Part shown: piece after piece, positions 58,076 to 64,000 of the stretch
Numbering within the stretch: the stretch's first letter is position 1
Layout: every line of letters starts with the position of its first letter
Assembly (NCBI GenBank): GCA_002110485.1
Contig: MOWL01000024.1
Span: 992,001 to 1,056,000 of the forward strand
Length of the DNA: 64,000 nt
Direction of reading: 5' to 3'
From: Emergomyces orientalis
Taxonomy: Eukaryota; Ascomycota; Eurotiomycetes; Onygenales; Ajellomycetaceae
The notes under the pieces: generated by a model
The model's input: only the letters and a program-made list of their open reading frames with translations
The model's database searches: none
Told to the model about the DNA's origin: nothing
Program-made: the position numbers and the translations under genes

Positions 58076-59520
58076 TCAAACGAGCCCCTTGAATTCTATG
58101 ACATGTTGTCCGCCACTCTTGTCTTTTCCTTTGCCCTTCTTTCTCTTCTTGCGCTTCTTCTTACTCTGCTTTCGCCCATCATCGCTGTCATCATCGCTAT
58201 CATCATCATCACTCCCCATCATGAGCCTTTTCTCAGACCGTTGTTCATCTCCCTGCTCTTCCGCCTCGCTGTCACCATCCCCGTCTCGTTCCATAGCTTC
58301 ATGCCAGACTTTAACAATCGACCCACCACCACTTATCATTCGCCCCCCAACATCGAATCCTAGACCCGCAACTCCCTCCAATTCGTCATGTACAACCTTC
58401 GAAATCACCTTATTCATTCCAAGTTGAACAAACTGGACAGCGCCATCTGATTGGCCGACTGCGACAACCTTCCCCCTCCCAATATTATCAGGAAGCAAGG
58501 ACAATACCTCCAGAGACTCTCCTCCATCAGGTTGCCGATCCACAACAATTCTCTCGTCCTGGTCATCCCAAGCCCCTTTTTCCCAAAGTGTCAATACCCC
58601 ACTTGCTCCCCCAACGACTAGTTTTTCTCCTTTACTCGTGCCGCCGGCTTTCAAACCAGAAACGTAGACAGAACTGATCAGCTCTTCTTCTTGATCCTCA
58701 CTGCGAACCAAAACTCCTCTGCGCAAATCTGTTACTGCAATTGTAGTACCACCTGTAGTGACCCATTGTTTGCTAAACCCGGAAGTGCTTGCCTCGGACG
58801 GGGGAAGTGGTGTAAGCGAAGAAACATAATCGTCATGTGGGTGGTGAGTTTGTTGCGGTCTTTGCGAAATCGAGGATGGAGGTACACGCAGGTCGAAAAG
58901 ATGGAGTGCACCAGAGTCTGTGGAAAGAATAAGAGTCTCAGGTGAAATGGCATGGATTACAGTGGGTGGGTCAACACGGGGTTGGGTCCTAACCAGGAGA
59001 AACTGTGTTTAGTTCAAGTTCTGAAGAAACCATCGATAGAATAAAAACAACCGTCTTGGCTCCGTAACGTAATCAATCTTTAATATGGCCATTAAGGCAT
59101 ATAACGAGAGCGGGTATATGCAGGGAAGAAATGTAAAGAAAGCCAATGAAAGTCATGGATAAATGGCGCATGCACATACTCTTCCATGAGTCGCGGAACC
59201 GCAATTTTTAAATTTACCACACCAGTCTCTGCTTTTGCAGCTTTAACCCAACCATCCGCCCCAGCTGAATAAAGTGTCTCGCCATCAATTCCAAATCCTA
59301 AGCATCGACAACTGGCTTTATGTCGTCTTGTTCTCCAAGCTGTGTCGATGTGTCCAAATCCATTTTTGGTGGCGCCTGGGCCACCATCACTGGTAGGAGG
59401 GATTCGAAAGGTTTGAACATGACCTGACGAGAGGCCAACTGCGACAAGTGGCTCCGTTGGATGGATCGCCTGCGCAAACAGGTCGCTAGAGAGAGGGAGG
59501 CTGCACACGTTATCGAACAT
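58076..59520 (-). CDS. jip5: WD-repeat ribosome-biogenesis protein, Jip5 / WDR55-like (417 aa)
   Basis: Model: complement(join(58076..58988, 59180..59520)), with a 191-bp GT-AG intron in matching phase. Beta-propeller blades are visible: LFAQAIHPTEPLVAVGLSSG and HVQTFRI, CRCLGFGIDGETLYSAGADG, LILSTDSGALHLFDLR, WVTTGGTTIAVTDLR, KLVVGGASGVLTLWEKG, VVAVGQSDGAVQFVQLG and GRMISGGGSIVKVWHEA. The C-terminus has an acidic run (DDDDSDDDSDDG) followed by a very basic Lys/Arg tail (KKKRKKRKKGKGKDK), as in nucleolar proteins. Jip5 is needed for rRNA processing/60S formation in yeast (established); the same role is inferred. The mRNA would carry a run of 15 A directly before the start codon. Confidence 0.87.
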
Positions 59521-59535
59521 TTTTTTTTTTTTTTT
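59520..59535 (-). promoter_or_regulatory. Poly(A) tract directly before the Jip5-like start codon
   Basis: The plus strand reads T16 ending at the CAT of the start codon; in the mRNA this is 15 A then AUG. Such A-rich leaders can affect initiation and poly(A)-binding protein binding (established in yeast); here it is inference. Confidence 0.5.
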
Positions 59536-61392
59536 CCGTGGTAAAGCTATCAGCTATCTAGCGGCCGAAAAATTTAAGGTTGCGGTGCGGGTAGATTGTT
59601 TGGGAAGAAAGTAGAAGGGGGTCGAAAAGTGTTCCAGGACCCAAGTTTTTATACACTCCTAGACTGAGCAGAGAATTGAGGCCATTGTGAATTAGGATGT
59701 GCCTGACTTCCTTGTTTCTTGTTGTTGTTGCAAGCTCTGAGTGAAAAAGAATCGAAGCTCCGTCGCGGTTAATTTTCCGATGCCCGCGGCCCGGGGGTTG
59801 ATCCGATCCGTGCATGTTTCTGCTCTCAAATGGATATACATAGTTAGATTAACAATGCAACACCCATTGATTCGATGCAGGTTAATCCGTCGATTGTGAG
59901 GAATATTCCAAGGCCATTCATCGTCGTATATGTTTCAAATACTATTCCTACCATTGTAGTAAATATCTTGTTCTTGAAACTGTTACCTCTACACGAACGC
60001 ATTGATTTAGGCATATGAGATTGGTAATTAGTGGATCACAGTCACCTTCCAAGAGGGAGAGGCATGCCACCCAGTTATTCGAGACGCAGATGACCTTAGC
60101 GGTAGTTAACACAAAGCCCAGGAGCGCCTGAATGAACGAGTAGTGTGAGATTCTCGTACCCAGAAGTTGAATACTAGTACTGACAATCAGTTTGGGTTGA
60201 CATTGATTAACTGACTGACTGACGATACAGCAAGTTTTTCTTTCTTTCTTTGATATAGTCGACGGGCGAATTTCATATATCAGATATTACGGAGTATTTA
60301 GAACGCTGAGGGCAATTTCCAGGAACTCGTGGTGAACGCGTCAGGGTCAAGAGATAGACAGAGGCTTTTGGTAATATTAAAGAGAACCTCTCATCATAAC
60401 AAATGTTCGCAAACTGCGTCTCTCTCGTGAGAGGGACTCCATCGCTGGCTCTTCACATCTCTCCGCTCATGTTGTTTCCGGGTTTCTGCAGCCGCACATA
60501 TTTCATCTAATGCGCAATAGATGGATCATATTTCCAAGCTACAATGCCTCGCCAAAAGTTTGAAACTGTTCTGCAAGTCCGTATAGCAGCTCACCAGGCC
60601 AATTTGATTTGCAAGAAGGATTCAAACTTATAACAAAGCACTGAAACTATAGTTATATCGCGTGGCGCATAGAGACCTAAATAGCATTGTCACACGGAAA
60701 ATGGAAAATCATGGTGATAACGTCGACAAAAAGGAGCAGAGAAAAACATGCGTCTTTCGCTGTCCCTTATTGTACCAAAATTTTGGCGCCAACATGGTTC
60801 TAACACTGGTTTTGATTCTGGCCTCTAATTGGGGGGGGCTTTTTGGACAGAAATTGCTAAGGCGGGGTGGGCTGCTGTGGCTAGCTACATAGTAGAGCTG
60901 AGCAGACTTGATCCTGGCTAGAATGCTTCAATAGATCCGTGAAGAATGTGGAGAGATCGGCTTAAAATGGCGCCACCTTGCAGAATTTATTACTACATCC
61001 GCATCCTGATTCGATTGCAAGGTACGCAGCGTAAGTCCAAATATTGGGCATTGCGCTGCGATTGGGTTCTCACGAATGCAGCAAGCTCAATTGTCCAACA
61101 TGAGCTGTGAATCTGGCCACAATGCGCACTGCGAAACCTAGGGCGTTTGCTCTTCTTTTTTCACCTGCTCGCTGGTGAAGACGTGGATGGTAATAACAGC
61201 CTCGCCCAGCTGTTTTTAAAACTCCAAACTGACGCTCGCATTTCTGTTTCACTTTTCTCAAAATCGAGCGCCCTTCTCTTTCCTGGAGGGTTTTTTTTTT
61301 TTTTTGCATATATACGTCCGTAACCTTCCGTATGCCAGTTTTGGAGCCACCCACACCGGTATACCATTGAATAGCTTGATCTACAAGCAAAG
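59536..61392. other. Divergent spacer between the Jip5-like gene and the P450
   Basis: About 1.9 kb. No gene recognised. It has a TACGGAGTA word at 60288-60296, a TTTC run at 60237-60251 and a T-run near 61289-61305, about 90 bases before the P450 start. Short open frames on both strands lack motifs. Confidence 0.45.
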
Positions 61393-62825
61393 ATGACAAC
61401 TCCCATTCCCGGACCTCCAGGTGTCCCTCTCCTAGGCAATATATTCGACATCGACCCGAAAGATACATGGGGTTCATTAAAGACTCTCGCGGACAAATAC
61501 GGTACGTGAAGAGAAATCTTACCGGTCAACAGGGATCTACGAATACTGATTCTATGGTAGGAGAGATATACAAGGTAAATGCCCTCGGTCACCAAATCGT
61601 TTTCATTGGCAGCGCTGCTCTTCTCGAAGAAATATGTGATGAAACACGATTCCGCAAGTGCGTCACGGGGCCCGTCGTTGAGATCCGCCGAGCAGTGCAT
61701 GACTCCCTATTTACCGCCTACCACCACGAAAAAAGCTGGGACATAGCACACCGGATCATGGCTCCTCTGGTAACACCGTCCGCTGCGGAAGCTATGCTAG
61801 CCCAAATGAACGAATGCGCCGCAAACCTTGTTTCGAGATGGACCTCAGAGCCGGGTCAACGTATCGATGTGACGGGAGACTTGCAGCGTTCTGATCTTCA
61901 ATCGGTATTGGCATGTTACTTTAACCATTCTGCCAATTATTTTGGGGGTCCAGAACCATCCATGATTGGGGCTATGAACAGTTCCACCCTCGAAGCAATG
62001 AAACGACCCAACCGACCTAAGCTTCTAACTCGCATTTTCTATCAACGCAAATTCGACAAGGATATCAAAACAATGCGCACCTTTGCGGCCGAAATCATCG
62101 CAAACCGCAAGTCTGAATTAACTCCAAAGAACGACATGCTCAATGCCCTCCTAAACAACCCAGACCCAGAAACGGGAGAGAAGTTGGAGGAAGAAAAAGC
62201 TGTTGATGAAATAGTCACCATTTTCATAGGCTCCGCTACTGCGCCCTGCTTGGTCTCATTCGCCGTTTACTACCTGCTCCAAAACCCAGAAGAGATCATT
62301 AAAACCCGCGATGAGATCGACTCCATTCTCGGCCCTAATGACGAAATTACTTCGTCCAACTTATCCAAATTCTTATACTGCGAAGCAATCCTGAGAGAGG
62401 CCATCCGTCTGTCTGCCGTTGCACCGGCTTTCAATATTGAACCCATACCTTCCGACGAACCAGGTGAAGTTCAACTTGCAGGCGGCAGGTACCAGATCCC
62501 ACAAAATCAACCTATGATCGCCGTTCTAGCAGCCGTCAACCGCGATCCTGCTGTATTTGACGACCCAGAAGCTTTCAAACCACAACGAATGGTCGGAGAA
62601 GCGTATGAGAGGCTGCCCTCTGGTGTAAAGAAGGGATTCGGAAACGGGAAGCGTCGATGCTTTGGGCAGGTGCCTGCGTGGCAGTGGTGTCTCATCACCT
62701 TGATAAGCATACTGCGGAAGGTTGATTTGACCATGGCGAATAAGGACTATAAATTGGCAGTAAATGGGGCGTTCTGTGTACGGCCCCTGGAATTCTTTGC
62801 CTTGGCTGGGCCTAGGCAGCGCTAA
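61393..62825 (+). CDS. Cytochrome P450, CYP505-like heme domain without reductase (457 aa)
   Basis: Model: join(61393..61501, 61561..62825), with a 59-bp GT-AG intron; phases match. It starts MTTPIPGPPGVPLLGNIFDI, the proline-rich start of CYP505/P450foxy-type heme domains, with no membrane anchor. Helix C has WDIAHR, the K-helix has EAIRL (ExxR), and PEAFKPQRM precedes the heme loop FGNGKRRCFG with the ligand Cys at about residue 403. The I-helix, usually AGxE/DTT, reads GSATAP (260-265), so both the acid and the catalytic Thr are missing. The gene ends after the heme domain, whereas CYP505 enzymes are fused to a reductase; no reductase follows here. It may be a specialised stand-alone enzyme or one losing classical monooxygenase activity. 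Family assignment is from motifs; substrate is unknown. Confidence 0.88.
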
Positions 62826-64000
62826 TAATGGTGATCGAGTGGTGTGACGTTTGGAATCTGTCAGAAGGCTTCAGCGTTTTTGGTCTTGCTTCCAAAGCTT
62901 GCGCCATTTAGTAACTTACAGATACATATCACTAATATATAATGACCACAAACACTGCAGGATCTATGATGTTTGTATTTTGTCCAGCTTAATATGTAGA
63001 TGACAATACTCCTAGGGTCTCAGTGCGCATGGTAATTTAATTTCTTGCAATATAAAACTTAGGAAACTACAGCATCTCCGATATCAGCGATATCGTGTTG
63101 ATGATTCCACTCCAGTGTTGTATATTTGGGGCTGGCAGAAATAGCACAATAGTTCTTCCAAACCCACCATCTACATTTCGAGGAAGCCAAGATATTAGGA
63201 GGAACACGCGGATAATGACAATTTCACAAGCTCGCAATCCCAATTATATATTTATTACTTTTTGATTCATAGTATGAAAGGTATTATCCAGTAGCAGAAG
63301 AAATGACTTACTCTTGTGCAAACCAGTATATTAACTGGACACACCATGCATGACCATTATCCTAAACTGCATGACTGTATCGAGGAAGTAATCGAGGAAT
63401 CAATCTCAAAATTTTAGTTATTAGCCCGTAGTCTGGAAATAGCGGAGCTGATCCACTACCAACTTAATATCCACCTGTGCAGTACGACCCCAATCGCACC
63501 TATTCTCCCCTACTTACACCATTAATAAGACCTAAATTTTCGTTATGCTTCTCTCTAAAACATGATGCTGAAAATATGACAAACCTTTTGAACAAACGAG
63601 CTGAAATTCAAGGGCCCAAAGACGGAGGGCAGTGGTGCCATACAGCAGCGCAGTACCTTGCATCCTCCTTCACAGGTTTTATACGCCGCTGGGCCCGTAA
63701 GCAAACCAGGTAAGCGCCGTCTGAATCAGATATCGGGTATGCATTGGGATAGTGTTGGGGGAAGCTTAGATGTCGGGTGATGTTTTTGGCTTTGAGGCAC
63801 GAAATAAAGCAAAACAAGTAATGAAACCCCATAAATATGTGTCTTTTGCAAGATCACTTATACCGCCACCATCTGTTATGGGGGCAATTGATGGCTTCTC
63901 CGGAATCCCGTTGACATTCAACTAGAACAGTACAAAGGATGAATGCAGACATGGAACGCAACGGTCAAGTAGGCGGAAACAAAGAAATGAGAACCTCTTT
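62826..64000. other. Right-edge spacer, nothing recognised
   Basis: About 1.2 kb, AT-rich, containing the P450 3' region. The frames at 63477-63713 and 63608-63832 overlap antisense and have no motif. No P450 reductase domain is present here. Confidence 0.45.

Noticed and set aside
61393..62825. A secondary-metabolite gene cluster around the P450
   Set aside because: No PKS, NRPS, terpene synthase or tailoring genes are nearby; neighbours are housekeeping genes.
1..64000. CRISPR arrays, prophage, rRNA or tRNA genes
   Set aside because: The window is eukaryotic; no regularly spaced repeats and no sequence with recognisable tRNA B-box or cloverleaf or rRNA features was seen by eye. A tRNA search program would be decisive for tRNAs.

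Overview
The window is nuclear DNA of a filamentous ascomycete. The reasons are short GT-AG introns (about 50-150 bp) in most genes, a fungal gene set (Gal4-type Zn2Cys6 factor, MFS sugar permease, Izh/PAQR protein, 4CXXC_R1 JmjC protein), C/T-rich leaders and long spacers full of simple repeats. A decayed APH-family kinase of the kind expanded in Onygenales and the general style suggest Eurotiomycetes, perhaps Onygenales; this placement is inference. I assembled the gene models by hand from splice signals, reading-frame continuity and protein-family motifs. All joined models are in frame.

Layout. 1-6.4 kb is a gene desert with a broken APH kinase at the left edge, a 648-bp foldback (MITE-like) element at 3039-3686 and a diverged dispersed repeat near 4.4-4.8 kb. 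6.8-9.6 kb holds a four-exon membrane sulfatase-superfamily protein (+). 10.2-12.1 kb is a broken F-box/ankyrin gene (-). 13.1-16.4 kb is a six-exon JmjC/zinc-finger gene (-). 16.4-19.8 kb is a spacer with more copies of the dispersed repeat next to telomere-like CTAA/CCCTAA tracts.

19.8-24.9 kb carries three nuclear genes for mitochondrial proteins side by side: a hotdog dehydratase (Htd2-like, +), a Coq10-like protein (+) and an SOD-fold ribosomal protein (-). 25.9-27.3 kb encodes a secreted-face Cys-rich single-pass membrane protein (+). 29.6-33.0 kb has PIG-S/Gpi17 (-) and THO subunit 5 (-). 36.5-38.0 kb is an Izh3-like receptor (+). 40.2-46.3 kb pairs a Gal4-type transcription factor (+) tail-to-tail with an eleven-exon sugar transporter (-), a plausible sugar-response pair.

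47.8-48.9 kb is a METTL2/Trm140-type tRNA methyltransferase (-), 49.6-50.3 kb a small low-complexity protein (+), 52.0-54.8 kb a 925-residue F-box-like, Cys-rich protein (-), 55.5-57.3 kb Dph2 (-), 58.1-59.5 kb a Jip5/WDR55-like WD protein (-), and 61.4-62.8 kb a CYP505-like P450 (+) with a non-canonical I-helix. Several genes serve translation and RNA (Dph2, Trm140-like, mitoribosome, THO, Jip5). No biosynthetic cluster, defence island, CRISPR array, rRNA or tRNA gene was recognised. The least explained items are the repeats in the gene-poor stretches, the JmjC protein whose Fe site reads H-x-C, the P450 lacking the usual acid/threonine pair, and the 30-nt microexon inside the zinc cluster.
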